From: CAYGZA01 sp964354135
Lineage (GTDB): Bacteria; Planctomycetota; Planctomycetia; Pirellulales; Thermoguttaceae
Direction: 5' to 3'
Assembly: GCA_964354135.1 (NCBI GenBank)
Contig: CAYGZA010000036.1
Location: forward strand, 1 to 30,897
DNA length: 30,897 nt
Shown in pieces: positions 23,924-30,897 of the stretch. The translations under genes were made by a program, and so were the position numbers. Below the pieces are notes generated by a model, which was given only the letters and a program-made list of their open reading frames with translations, did not search any database and was not told where the DNA came from. The stretch's first letter is position 1. Every line of letters starts with the position of its first letter.

Positions 23924-24715
23924 ATGAACCAGATTCGCCTCGCCATTCACGGGGCTGCCGGACGGATGGGACAGCGGCTGATCGCGTTGGCCCATGCCGA
24001 CTCCGCGATTTCCATCGTCGCCGCTTTGGAGTCTCCCGACCATCCGCGGATCGGCGAGGATGCCGGCGTGCTGGCGGGACTAGGGCCGATTGGGGTGAAA
24101 CTCTCGCCCGGCCTGGACGTTCCGGCCGACGTGGCGGTCGATTTCTCCGTCCCCGCCGCTGCGGAAGCGATTCTCAAGAGCTGCGTCGAGAAGCGGCTCC
24201 CGTTGGTCGTCGCCACCACGGGCTTGAGCGAAGACCAGAAGGCCGCGTTGCAGGCGGCGGCGGAACGCATTCCCCTGGTTTGGGCCCCCAACATGAGCCT
24301 GGCGGTCAACCTGACGATGAAGCTCGCCGAGATCGCCGCATCGGCCCTGGCCGACAAGGATGCCGACGTCGAGATCCTAGAGCGCCATCACCGGTTCAAA
24401 GAGGACGCCCCGAGCGGCACCGCCCTCAGATTCGGCCAGATCATCGCATCGGCGATGGGGCAGACCGTACACCGCCACGGACGAGAAGGCCGCCCCGGGG
24501 CCCGGCCGCACGGGGAGATCGGTTACCACGCCGTTCGGGTGGGCGATCATCCCGGGGAGCACGCCATCGTCTTCGCCATGCTCGGGGAAACGATTGAGTT
24601 GACAGTCCGGGCCACCAACCGCGATTGCTACGCCTTGGGGGCCCTGTCTGCGGCCAAGTTTCTCGTGGGCAAGGTCCCAGGGCTGTACGGCATCCAAGAC
24701 GTGCTCGGTCTGTAG
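23924..24715 (+). CDS. dapB: 4-hydroxy-tetrahydrodipicolinate reductase
   Basis: This enzyme performs the NAD(P)H-dependent reduction in the diaminopimelate/lysine pathway. It has 263 residues. The nucleotide-binding loop is HGAAGRMGQR (9-18). VVATTGLSEDQ and WAPNMSLAVNL follow, and the active-site segment is ERHHRFKEDAPSGTAL with H155/H156 and K159. A strong AGGAGG plus a nearer AAAGGA precede the ATG at 23924. It lies 108 bp after thrC, and both belong to the aspartate family of amino acids, so co-transcription is plausible. Confidence 0.96.
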   Translation: MNQIRLAIHGAAGRMGQRLIALAHADSAISIVAALESPDHPRIGEDAGVLAGLGPIGVKLSPGLDVPADVAVDFSVPAAAEAILKSCVEKRLPLVVATTGLSEDQKAALQAAAERIPLVWAPNMSLAVNLTMKLAEIAASALADKDADVEILERHHRFKEDAPSGTALRFGQIIASAMGQTVHRHGREGRPGARPHGEIGYHAVRVGDHPGEHAIVFAMLGETIELTVRATNRDCYALGALSAAKFLVGKVPGLYGIQDVLGL

Positions 24716-25174
24716 CGAACAAATGACTTTACCGGCTTGCGGGGAATTGCTAGGTTGACTTCTTGGAACCACCGGGCCTTCCCATGCGTCCAAGACGGAA
24801 CGGGGTCTATGCGCAGGTGCTGGCTGCCGGGGAATGGCAACCCACGAGGCGGCTACTCCTGGAGGGTCCATACCCCCGTCATGGCAGGATGGGGGTACAG
24901 ACCATGCCAGGGTGGGGCATGCCGAGCGGGAGTAGGGGTAATCCAGAACTAGGGGTTGATTCGCAGGTCTGCGTAATCTATAAGAGAAGGGATGGTCTGG
25001 CAAGACAGGAAAGACACGAGAATTAGTCTCGATTCCGGTCCTACGGGCTACGCGGTTTCTTGAGGTTCGGTAGTTCGGATTGTTGGGGCCGGATCGCGAG
25101 GCTCAACTTAACATCACGAGGGCCATCGCCGAGCGGGCAAGGGTAAGTTAGGGGAGCATCAAGGGAGGCATCCA
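24716..25174 (+). other. Intergenic region and putative long leader of the cysteine heptad gene
   Basis: These 459 bases have no credible gene. They contain a hairpin TACCCCC-N13-GGGGGTA (24871-24897) and a second one CATGCC-N7-GGCATG (24903-24921). A 14-bp imperfect direct repeat, ATGGCAGGATGGGG and ATGCCAGGGTGGGG (24881-24894, 24904-24917), is spaced 23 bp. A promoter lies at 24956-24984. The last 180 bases would then be an untranslated leader ending in the ribosome binding site. Small ORFs here have no visible ribosome binding site and unlikely protein sequence. Confidence 0.65.
24956..24984 (+). promoter_or_regulatory. Putative promoter for the cysteine heptad gene
   Basis: TTGATT (24956-24961), a 17-nt spacer, then TATAAG (24979-24984). 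A start near 24991 leaves a leader of about 184 nt before the GTG start at 25175, long enough to hold regulatory structure. The 14-bp direct repeats at 24881 and 24904 lie upstream in operator or activator position. Confidence 0.6.
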
Positions 25175-27364
25175 GTGAGGAAGACCGTTATTCGAAGTGT
25201 CGTTGTCGCTATGCTGTTCGCATGGGGTGCGCTGTGGGGCGCCCATGCACAGGCGAGCGACGGTGCTTACCAGGCAACGCTTGACCTCGCCCTGCAAAGC
25301 GCCGGGAGCGCGATAGGGCCCGTGGCGCTGGCGACGGCCACCGGCACGCAAACGACAACCTGCCCGGTGGTTATCACCCGGTGTCCACCGACCGTGACCT
25401 CGTGCCAGGCGGCGGAGACGCGCTGTCCGCCGGTCTTCACTCGGTGCCCGGCGGTCCAGACGCGGTGTCCCTCGAATCAGACGAACTGTCCGACCACATT
25501 CACCCGGTGCCCGGCCCAGGAGACTCGTTGTCCGCAAGTGGCGACGCGGTGTCCGCCGACGACGACCCACTGCCCGCCCGGCGAAACGCGGTGCCCCCCG
25601 GCGTACACACGATGCCCGCCGGTCGATACCCGCTGCCCCGGGCAGGAAACGCGTTGTCCGCCGGTTCACACGCGGTGCCCGGCCGGCGACAACTGCCGAC
25701 CGACCCAGTTCCCGCAGTCCTATACGCGTTGCCCGGTTGCCGCGACGCGTTGCCCGGCGGTCCAGACACAGTGCCCGACGCTTGCGACCCACTGCCCTTC
25801 GGGGGAGACCCACTGCCCGGCGCAATTGACGCGTTGCCCGCCAGCGGAGACGCGGTGCCCGCCGGCGGCTACCCGGTGCCCGACCGGCTACACGAACTGC
25901 CCGACTACGGAGACGCGTTGCCCGGCGGTCCAGACGCAATGCCCGACACTGGCGACCCACTGCCCTTCGGGGGCGACCAACTGCCCGGCGCAATTGACGC
26001 GGTGCCCGCCGGCGGAGACGCGGTGCCCGCCGGCGGCTACCCGGTGCCCGACGGGCTACACGAACTGCCCGGCTACAGAGACGCGCTGCCCGGCCACCAA
26101 CACCCGGTGCCCGATTGTGGCCACCCGTTGCCCGCCGGGTGAGACGAACTGCCCGGCCCAATCCACCCGTTGCCCGCCGTCGCAGACCAGGTGCCCGTCG
26201 GAGGAGACGAAGTGCCCGACGCTGAGTACCCGGTGCCCGACGGTGAGCACGCAGTGCCCGACGGGAGAGACCCACTGCCCGCCGCAGTCGACGCGTTGCC
26301 CGGCGGTCGAAACGCAGTGCCCGGTGGTGGCTACGCAGTGCCCGACGGACCAGACCCGCTGCCCGGCGGTCACCACGCAGTGCCCGCCGGTGGCTACGCA
26401 GTGCCCGCCGGAGCAGACGCGTTGCCCGGCGGTCACCACGCAGTGCCCGCCGGCCAGCACGCAGTGCCCAGGTGAGACGACTCGCTGTCCGCCGGTCACC
26501 ACGCAGTGCCCGGCGGTCGACACGCAGTGCCCCGGAGAGCAGACCCGCTGCCCGCCGGTCACTACGCAGTGCCCGGCGGTCAACACGCAGTGCCCGACGG
26601 ACCAGACCCGCTGCCCGCTCGTTTCGACGCAGTGCCCCTCCGGCGAGACGAACTGCCCGACGCAACAGACGCGGTGTCCGCCGGCCGACACGCAGTGCCC
26701 CGTAGTGGATACGCAGTGCCCGGCGGAGCAGACCCGCTGCCCTGCGGTCAACACGCAGTGCCCTGCGGTCAACACGCAGTGCCCGGCGGTCCAGACGAGT
26801 TGCCCGGCGGTCAACACGCAGTGCCCGGCGGTCCAGACGAGTTGCCCGGCGGTCAACACGCAGTGCCCGCCGGTCGGCACGGAGTGCCCTGTGGTCCAGA
26901 CGAGCTGCCCGCCGACGGCCACGGCGTGCGGAGGTCAGCAGGAGACGGTCTGCCCGCCGGACGCCACGAGGTGCCCGCCGGTGAGCACGTCTTGCCCGGA
27001 CGATCGGACCCGGTGCCCACCGGTACCGACGGACTGCCCGCCTGTACAGACGTCTTGTCCGATTACCGATACGACCTGCCCGCCGGTGGACACGGGTTGC
27101 CCCGTCGTCGCGACGCAGTGCCCCATCACCCTCACGTCGTGCCCGGAGAGCCCTACGTTCTGTCCGGTGATCGTGACCCAGTGCCCCCTGGTCCCGGTCG
27201 AGACCGAGTGTCCGGTTGAGCTCACGGTGTGCCCGGCGAACTGTCCGAACGCCGCGGTTGCTCCGCGAGGCAAGCGTTCAGCGTCGCAGCAGGTGACGCT
27301 GGTGTCGGGCAGCACATCGAAGCTGCCCACCTTCACGACGCGGGCCCCCAAGCGCGGCTCTTGA
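25175..27364 (+). CDS. Secreted cysteine-rich heptapeptide-repeat protein (CPxxxTx)90
   Basis: This 729-residue protein matches no family I can name. The start is a GTG at 25175 with AGGGAGG about 7 nt upstream. A signal peptide is clear (VVVAMLFAWGALWGAHAQA, cleavage after AHA). Residues 63-690 are a tandem array with one cysteine per unit. By hand count there are 90 cysteines, all in the array, and 83 of 90 units fit C-P-x-x-x-T-x exactly. The last unit position is mostly Arg in the first half and mostly Gln, Ser or Asn in the second. Breaks occur at residues 168-185, 585-592, 670-678 and 686-689. The C-terminal 35 residues are basic, Ser/Thr-rich and free of cysteine. After export the cysteines would be oxidised or metal-bound. 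A cell-wall or surface structural role is inferred from composition. The gene appears monocistronic. Confidence 0.9.
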   Translation: MRKTVIRSVVVAMLFAWGALWGAHAQASDGAYQATLDLALQSAGSAIGPVALATATGTQTTTCPVVITRCPPTVTSCQAAETRCPPVFTRCPAVQTRCPSNQTNCPTTFTRCPAQETRCPQVATRCPPTTTHCPPGETRCPPAYTRCPPVDTRCPGQETRCPPVHTRCPAGDNCRPTQFPQSYTRCPVAATRCPAVQTQCPTLATHCPSGETHCPAQLTRCPPAETRCPPAATRCPTGYTNCPTTETRCPAVQTQCPTLATHCPSGATNCPAQLTRCPPAETRCPPAATRCPTGYTNCPATETRCPATNTRCPIVATRCPPGETNCPAQSTRCPPSQTRCPSEETKCPTLSTRCPTVSTQCPTGETHCPPQSTRCPAVETQCPVVATQCPTDQTRCPAVTTQCPPVATQCPPEQTRCPAVTTQCPPASTQCPGETTRCPPVTTQCPAVDTQCPGEQTRCPPVTTQCPAVNTQCPTDQTRCPLVSTQCPSGETNCPTQQTRCPPADTQCPVVDTQCPAEQTRCPAVNTQCPAVNTQCPAVQTSCPAVNTQCPAVQTSCPAVNTQCPPVGTECPVVQTSCPPTATACGGQQETVCPPDATRCPPVSTSCPDDRTRCPPVPTDCPPVQTSCPITDTTCPPVDTGCPVVATQCPITLTSCPESPTFCPVIVTQCPLVPVETECPVELTVCPANCPNAAVAPRGKRSASQQVTLVSGSTSKLPTFTTRAPKRGS
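25751..26086 (+). repeat. Two 168-bp tandem copies (8 heptads each) inside the cysteine heptad gene
   Basis: Copy 1 (25751-25918, residues 193-248) and copy 2 (25919-26086, residues 249-304) encode the same eight heptads in the same order (CPAVQTQ, CPTLATH, CPSGxTx, CPAQLTR, CPPAETR, CPPAATR, CPTGYTN, CPxTETR). They carry only scattered base differences, so this is a block duplication. Confidence 0.9.
26339..26779 (+). repeat. Seven 63-bp units (3 heptads each) inside the cysteine heptad gene
   Basis: From residue 389 to 535 every third heptad ends in TR, usually preceded by D/E-Q or E-T (CPTDQTR, CPPEQTR, CPGETTR, CPGEQTR, CPTDQTR, CPTQQTR, CPAEQTR), and the two between end in TQ or TN. This gives a 21-residue period exactly seven times over 441 bp. 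Confidence 0.85.
26780..26863 (+). repeat. Two identical 42-bp copies (2 heptads each) inside the cysteine heptad gene
   Basis: 26780-26821 and 26822-26863 are identical base for base and encode CPAVQTS-CPAVNTQ twice. The preceding heptads are also CPAVNTQ twice. Full identity suggests the most recent expansion in the array. Confidence 0.9.
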
Positions 27365-27390
27365 CAAGCACCGCGGATCACGAGTAACGT

Positions 27391-27418
27391 GAGGGCGGTC
27401 TTCGGACCGCCCTCTTTT
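27391..27418 (+). terminator. Intrinsic terminator after the cysteine heptad gene
   Basis: GAGGGCGGTC (27391-27400), a TTCG tetraloop and GACCGCCCTC (27405-27414) form a perfect 10-bp stem, followed by TTTTCATTTT. It lies 26 bp after the stop codon and separates this gene from the next one. Confidence 0.92.
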
Positions 27419-27450
27419 CATTTTCGGTCACCCGATGGAGCGACGGGAAC

Positions 27451-30400
27451 GTGCGTCGGTCGGCGGACGTAGGAAGGCGGAGGAAGGAGATTCCGCCGGC
27501 TGAGCGCGGCCGTGCCTCTCCTTGCGAGCCTCGTGGGCCAAGGATCGCCGCCCTGGCAGGGCTGGCCGGCGCGTGGATCGCCGCCGGCTCCAGCGGTTTG
27601 CTGGCCCATCCCCTGCGGCATGGTCTGACCTGGGCTGCCCTGGGCTGCACGCTCTTGGCGGGCTGGCGCAAGCCCGCGCGGCCTATCCTGGGATGGCTCT
27701 TGCTGGCGGCTGCCGGCGCGGTCGCCGTCCCGATGATCGCTTCGGACCTTCCGCCCTTGAACGTGTTGGCGGTGGCGTTGGCCCTCGTGGCGGTGGCGCA
27801 AGGTCATGCCGGCTCGGCGAAGAAGACGATCCTGCTGGCCGCCGAAGCAACCGTCGTCCTCGGCGTGTTTCGACTCGCGTACACTTCGATCGGGTGGTTC
27901 TGGCTGCTGTGCGATGCCACGGCGGCGGGGCTCGGCTCGGTGGCGGGATGGATCACGCGGCACCCGCTCTCCGTCGGCGCCACGATGAGCGGCCTCGACT
28001 TCCTCGTGGTGATGCTGTACCTGGCCCTTCGCGGCCCGCTTGCCGGCCGGGTTCTCCCGCGTGCGGGGACGCTCCAACGGATCGGGTTGGCGGTCGCGGT
28101 GGTGCTGGTCGGGCATCTGATCTACCTGAACGTCCTGACGTTCGTCCCCACGATGGTCGGCGGCTTGTCCGACGCCCCGCCCGCCCCCGACGCCTGGCAC
28201 CCGTACCCGCCGCCCAAGGACTTCGACAAGACCGTGGAGACCTGGGTCAAGCGTTGGCCCAAGTGGGAGTCGCTCGTCCGGTGGGTCGCGCCGAACGTGC
28301 CCTACGTCGGACGGGCCCTCCGGGAGTTGATCCCCTGGAACTTGCCGCTTCTGGCCATGCTGATCCACCTGGTGATCGGTTGGGTCATCCTGCGGCACGT
28401 CATTCGGTTTCCGGCGTCGGAAGGGGCCACGGCGACCGGGCTCGGGCCGCCGCCCGCGTGGCGCCACGACGTGTTCTTGGCGGCGGCCATCCTGCTGGCC
28501 GTTTCCTTGCCCGCGGTTACCCGGCTCTCGTGGCACTATCCGGATCTCTGGGGCAAGAAAATCGTCCTGCACGAGAAGGGGTACGGGAACTGGCTTAGGC
28601 CGACCTACCCGCCGCCCGAGCGCGACCGGTGGAGCCAGGCGTACTACGGGCGGCTGTCGATCGGGATGTACGGGATGTTGCCGGTTTTCCTGGAGAGCCT
28701 TGGGGCCTATGCGAGGATCTCGCCCGACCTCTCGGAATCGGACCTGACGGGGGCCGACGTCGTGCTCCTGCCATTCCCGCACGCGCCCTGGGAAGAGGGC
28801 CAACTGGAACGGATCTGGCGGTTCGTCCGCGGCGGGGGAACGCTCGTTCTCTTGGGCGAACATACGATCGTCGGGACCGACTTCCTCAAGACCGTCGATG
28901 AGTCCTTGGCTTCCCGGGTCGAGGCGATGGAGGAGGAGGCAAGGAAAGGCAAGTCGCCACCCCGCAAGGAACCGGACGAGGAAGAGACGCTCACCGGCGA
29001 CCTTGGCAAGCGCTTTTGGACCGCTGTGGCCCGGCGCCCCTTCAACCGTTTCAACGAGTTGCTCGAGCCGACCTCGATGCGGGTGGCCTACGATGCGGCG
29101 ACGTTTGCCGTCGGCGGCTGGCTGCAATCGTACGAGGTCCTGGCCCATCCCGCCGCGGCGGGAATCCCGGACACGGAGAACCAGTTCGGCGCGGTGATCG
29201 GGGCCTCGGTCGAGGTCCGCTGGCCCGCGGTTCCCCTCCTGGTCGGCCGCTGGGGTTGGAACGACCGCGGCAATCCGATCGGCCGGCGGGCGATGCTGGG
29301 CAACGGCAGGTACGATAGCGGCGAGCGGCTCGGCGACGTGGTCCTGGCCGCCGAACAGCGCTGCGGCGCCGGTCGCATCGTGGCCTTCGGCGACACGTCC
29401 ACCTTTAACAACGGCATTATCATCGGGGACCATCCCTACGCGTCGCGCCTGTTCGCCTATCTGGCCGACCCTGTCTCGACGCCGCAGGCGCCGTGGCGCC
29501 AGGTGCTGGGGATCGTGATCTTCCTGGGGTTGGTTGTCGTTTTGGCGTGGCAGCCCGGCCCGGGGCGGCTGGCCGCCGCGGCCCTCGGCCTCGCGGTGTC
29601 TCTGGCCGCCTGCACCGCCGTGACCTGCCGCTCCTGGGCCGTCTTCCCCGACGGCAACCTGAAGACCCCGAACAACGTGGCCTACATCGACGAGTCCCAC
29701 CTCGGGGCCTACAGCCGCGAGGCCCTCCGCGAAGACGGCCTGATGGGTTTGCAGTGGACCCTGATGCGCAACGACTACCTGACCCTCATGCTGCCGGAGC
29801 TCTCGCCCTGGCGGCTCAAGGGGGCGCGGATTCTCGTCTGTATCGCCCCGGCCAAGGAATACTCGCCGGCGGAGCGGGAGACGATCGTGCGGTTCGTCAG
29901 GGAAGGCGGCATCTTGATCTACATGGTCGGGTACGAGAAGGTCGGGCCGAGCCGGTCGCTCCTGTCCGATTTCCGTTTCGACGTCGGCGGCGACCCCGAA
30001 GACTTGACGAGCAGGGAACCGCCCGAGTCGGAGCCGCTGGGGCACTTCAAGAGCCCGTACCTCGTCGGCCGCGACTACCAGGCCTATGTCCGCTACTGGG
30101 CCGCCTGGCCGATCGATGCCCGGGACCGCCTTGCGCTACTGGTCTCTGCCCGCCCGGCCTCCCCCAACGACAAGCCCGTGATCCTCTTGCGGCGCGTGGG
30201 CAAGGGGCTGGTGACCGTCGTCGGCGACACGTGCTTCGCAATGAACAAGAACCTGGAGCGGGAGTACGGGGAACTGATCGAAGGGATGCGCGAGAACGCC
30301 GACTTCTGGCGGTGGTTCATCTCGCTGTTGCGCGACGGGGTCGGGGAAGGAACCCTGTGGTTCCCGCCCCGGCCGAAGCCGGCGGGCAAGACCGACGACG

Positions 30401-30528
30401 CCGGCCAGGCAGGGCAGCCCGCTGCCCAGCCACCGGCCGGCGACGAGGCGCCGGAAGGCGTCCCGCAGGCTGACGCCGCCCCTCAAGACGCTCCACCGCC
30501 CGCCGGGAAGCCGAACGGAAAGGAATAA
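27451..30528 (+). CDS. Large multi-pass membrane protein with two DUF4350/GATase-like soluble domains
   Basis: The protein has 1025 residues from a GTG at 27451. The first 370 residues contain about nine hydrophobic segments (for example ILGWLLLAAAGAVAVPMIA, IGLAVAVVLVGHLIYLNVLT, DVFLAAAILLAVSLPAV). A soluble domain follows (about 395-670): SIGMYGMLPVFLESLGAYAR, ADVVLLPFPHAPW and FVRGGGTLVLLGEHT, then GRIVAFGDTSTFNN. This resembles DUF4350/GldG-type domains of the class I amidotransferase-like fold. Two more hydrophobic segments (about 680-720) precede a second such domain (IVRFVREGGILIYMVGYEKV, GKGLVTVVGDTCF). The tail is Pro/Ala-rich. A role in export or envelope assembly is possible but not shown. 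The next gene starts 6 bp later. Confidence 0.85.
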   Translation: MRRSADVGRRRKEIPPAERGRASPCEPRGPRIAALAGLAGAWIAAGSSGLLAHPLRHGLTWAALGCTLLAGWRKPARPILGWLLLAAAGAVAVPMIASDLPPLNVLAVALALVAVAQGHAGSAKKTILLAAEATVVLGVFRLAYTSIGWFWLLCDATAAGLGSVAGWITRHPLSVGATMSGLDFLVVMLYLALRGPLAGRVLPRAGTLQRIGLAVAVVLVGHLIYLNVLTFVPTMVGGLSDAPPAPDAWHPYPPPKDFDKTVETWVKRWPKWESLVRWVAPNVPYVGRALRELIPWNLPLLAMLIHLVIGWVILRHVIRFPASEGATATGLGPPPAWRHDVFLAAAILLAVSLPAVTRLSWHYPDLWGKKIVLHEKGYGNWLRPTYPPPERDRWSQAYYGRLSIGMYGMLPVFLESLGAYARISPDLSESDLTGADVVLLPFPHAPWEEGQLERIWRFVRGGGTLVLLGEHTIVGTDFLKTVDESLASRVEAMEEEARKGKSPPRKEPDEEETLTGDLGKRFWTAVARRPFNRFNELLEPTSMRVAYDAATFAVGGWLQSYEVLAHPAAAGIPDTENQFGAVIGASVEVRWPAVPLLVGRWGWNDRGNPIGRRAMLGNGRYDSGERLGDVVLAAEQRCGAGRIVAFGDTSTFNNGIIIGDHPYASRLFAYLADPVSTPQAPWRQVLGIVIFLGLVVVLAWQPGPGRLAAAALGLAVSLAACTAVTCRSWAVFPDGNLKTPNNVAYIDESHLGAYSREALREDGLMGLQWTLMRNDYLTLMLPELSPWRLKGARILVCIAPAKEYSPAERETIVRFVREGGILIYMVGYEKVGPSRSLLSDFRFDVGGDPEDLTSREPPESEPLGHFKSPYLVGRDYQAYVRYWAAWPIDARDRLALLVSARPASPNDKPVILLRRVGKGLVTVVGDTCFAMNKNLEREYGELIEGMRENADFWRWFISLLRDGVGEGTLWFPPRPKPAGKTDDAGQAGQPAAQPPAGDEAPEGVPQADAAPQDAPPPAGKPNGKE

Positions 30529-30534
30529 CGCTCG

Positions 30535-30897
30535 ATGCTCGCTTGGATCGGCATCGCCCTGTTGTCGGTCTCGTGGCTGCCCGGGTTAGGATACTATCAT
30601 CCGACCGACTGGCCGGCGTGGACCGCGCTGGTTCTAGCGGGGATCGCGCCTTTGGTCGGCCTTTCGGGCCGCCTGCCGGGACCGCGGGAATCGGCCCTCG
30701 CCGCGCTTTTCGCCTTGCTGCCGCTGTGGGTCGCCCCCTGGCCCTTCCGGGCGGCACTGCTGGCCATCGCGGTCGGCTCGGCGCTTAGGGCCTGGCCGCT
30801 GCTAGTCGGGACCCGCCGGGGGCACGTGCCGCGGGGGAGCCACGTCAAGGAGGGTCTCTTGGCGCGGTGGCTGAAGATCGGGCTGCACCGCTTGAGC
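30535..30897 (+). CDS. Membrane protein of unknown function, cut by the right edge
   Basis: The ATG at 30535 follows AAAGGAA about 9 nt upstream and lies 6 bp after the preceding stop, so translation is probably coupled. The frame is open for 121 residues to the window end. It starts MLAWIGIALLSVSWLPGLGY and has about four hydrophobic segments (LVLAGIAPLVGLSG, ALAALFALLPLWVA, ALLAIAVGSALRAWPLLVG), then a basic stretch (TRRGHVPRGSHVKEG). No family could be assigned from this part. It is likely to act with the large membrane protein before it. Confidence 0.8.
   Translation, partial: MLAWIGIALLSVSWLPGLGYYHPTDWPAWTALVLAGIAPLVGLSGRLPGPRESALAALFALLPLWVAPWPFRAALLAIAVGSALRAWPLLVGTRRGHVPRGSHVKEGLLARWLKIGLHRLS

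Noticed and set aside
24737..25026. Small plus-strand open frames between dapB and the heptad gene
   Set aside because: No ribosome binding site, odd composition, and they span hairpins and a promoter.
25148..26922. Long antisense and alternate-frame open frames across the cysteine array
   Set aside because: A 21-bp repeat without stop codons in one frame is open in others as well. These frames lack a signal peptide and ribosome binding site, and they read as low-complexity Arg or Gly/His strings.
25364..27244. CRISPR array
   Set aside because: The periodicity is 21 bp without spacers and maintains a reading frame; it is a protein-coding repeat.
27418..30045. 875-codon minus-strand frame opposite the large membrane protein
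   Set aside because: Arg/Gly/Pro-rich composition typical of antisense frames, no domains, and it overlaps the terminator region.

Overview
The window is GC-rich bacterial DNA that most likely comes from a planctomycete (Planctomycetota, Pirellulales-like). This is inferred from gene content: a secreted DUF1080 (3-keto-disaccharide hydrolase type) protein, a DUF5060 glycosidase-like protein, an NPCBM-domain protein encoded next to lspA and a DksA-type regulator, a split glycine decarboxylase, and a secreted cysteine/proline-rich repeat protein. No rRNA, tRNA, CRISPR array, insertion sequence or phage gene was recognised.

Layout. 1-4460 (minus strand): glycine cleavage genes gcvH, gcvPA and gcvPB (gcvPB runs off the left edge). 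gcvPA and gcvPB are separated by a two-gene cassette, a HEPN-like protein and an unknown protein. 4730-5325 (plus): a toxin-first RelE/ParE-type toxin-antitoxin pair. 5398-8719 (minus): RNase R and a YhaM-like HD-domain exoribonuclease. 9052-14396 (plus): prolyl-tRNA synthetase, a cyclophilin, and the secreted DUF1080 and DUF5060 proteins. 14479-16641 (minus): a metallo-beta-lactamase-fold hydrolase and glucose-6-phosphate isomerase. 17038-18243 (plus): archaeal-type phosphoglycerate mutase. 18266-19589 (minus): a two-gene unit of an endonuclease/exonuclease/phosphatase-family protein and an unknown protein, with its own strong promoter. 19733-22080 (minus): dksA-like gene, lspA and the NPCBM protein behind a near-consensus promoter. 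22328-24715 (plus): thrC and dapB, both of the aspartate amino-acid family. 25175-27364 (plus): a 729-residue secreted protein with about 90 cysteines in a seven-residue repeat. 27451-30897 (plus): a large membrane protein with DUF4350-like domains and a second membrane protein cut by the right edge.

The most unusual object is the cysteine heptad protein. It is close to a perfect Cys-Pro-x-x-x-Thr-x repeat. It carries larger repeat periods (168 bp, 63 bp and 42 bp) inside one gene, and it appears to have its own promoter, a long leader and a strong terminator. Planctomycete cell walls were chemically described as rich in cystine and proline, so a disulfide-linked surface role is a reasonable hypothesis.

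A second theme is a set of intergenic, degenerate 7-bp tandem repeats of four unrelated sequences. One of them is arranged as inverted arms around a core at three separate loci. These resemble, in type only, the heptanucleotide STRR repeats known from heterocystous cyanobacteria. Three small two-gene modules (HEPN plus unknown, RelE plus antitoxin, EEP nuclease plus unknown) look like accessory insertions among housekeeping genes.
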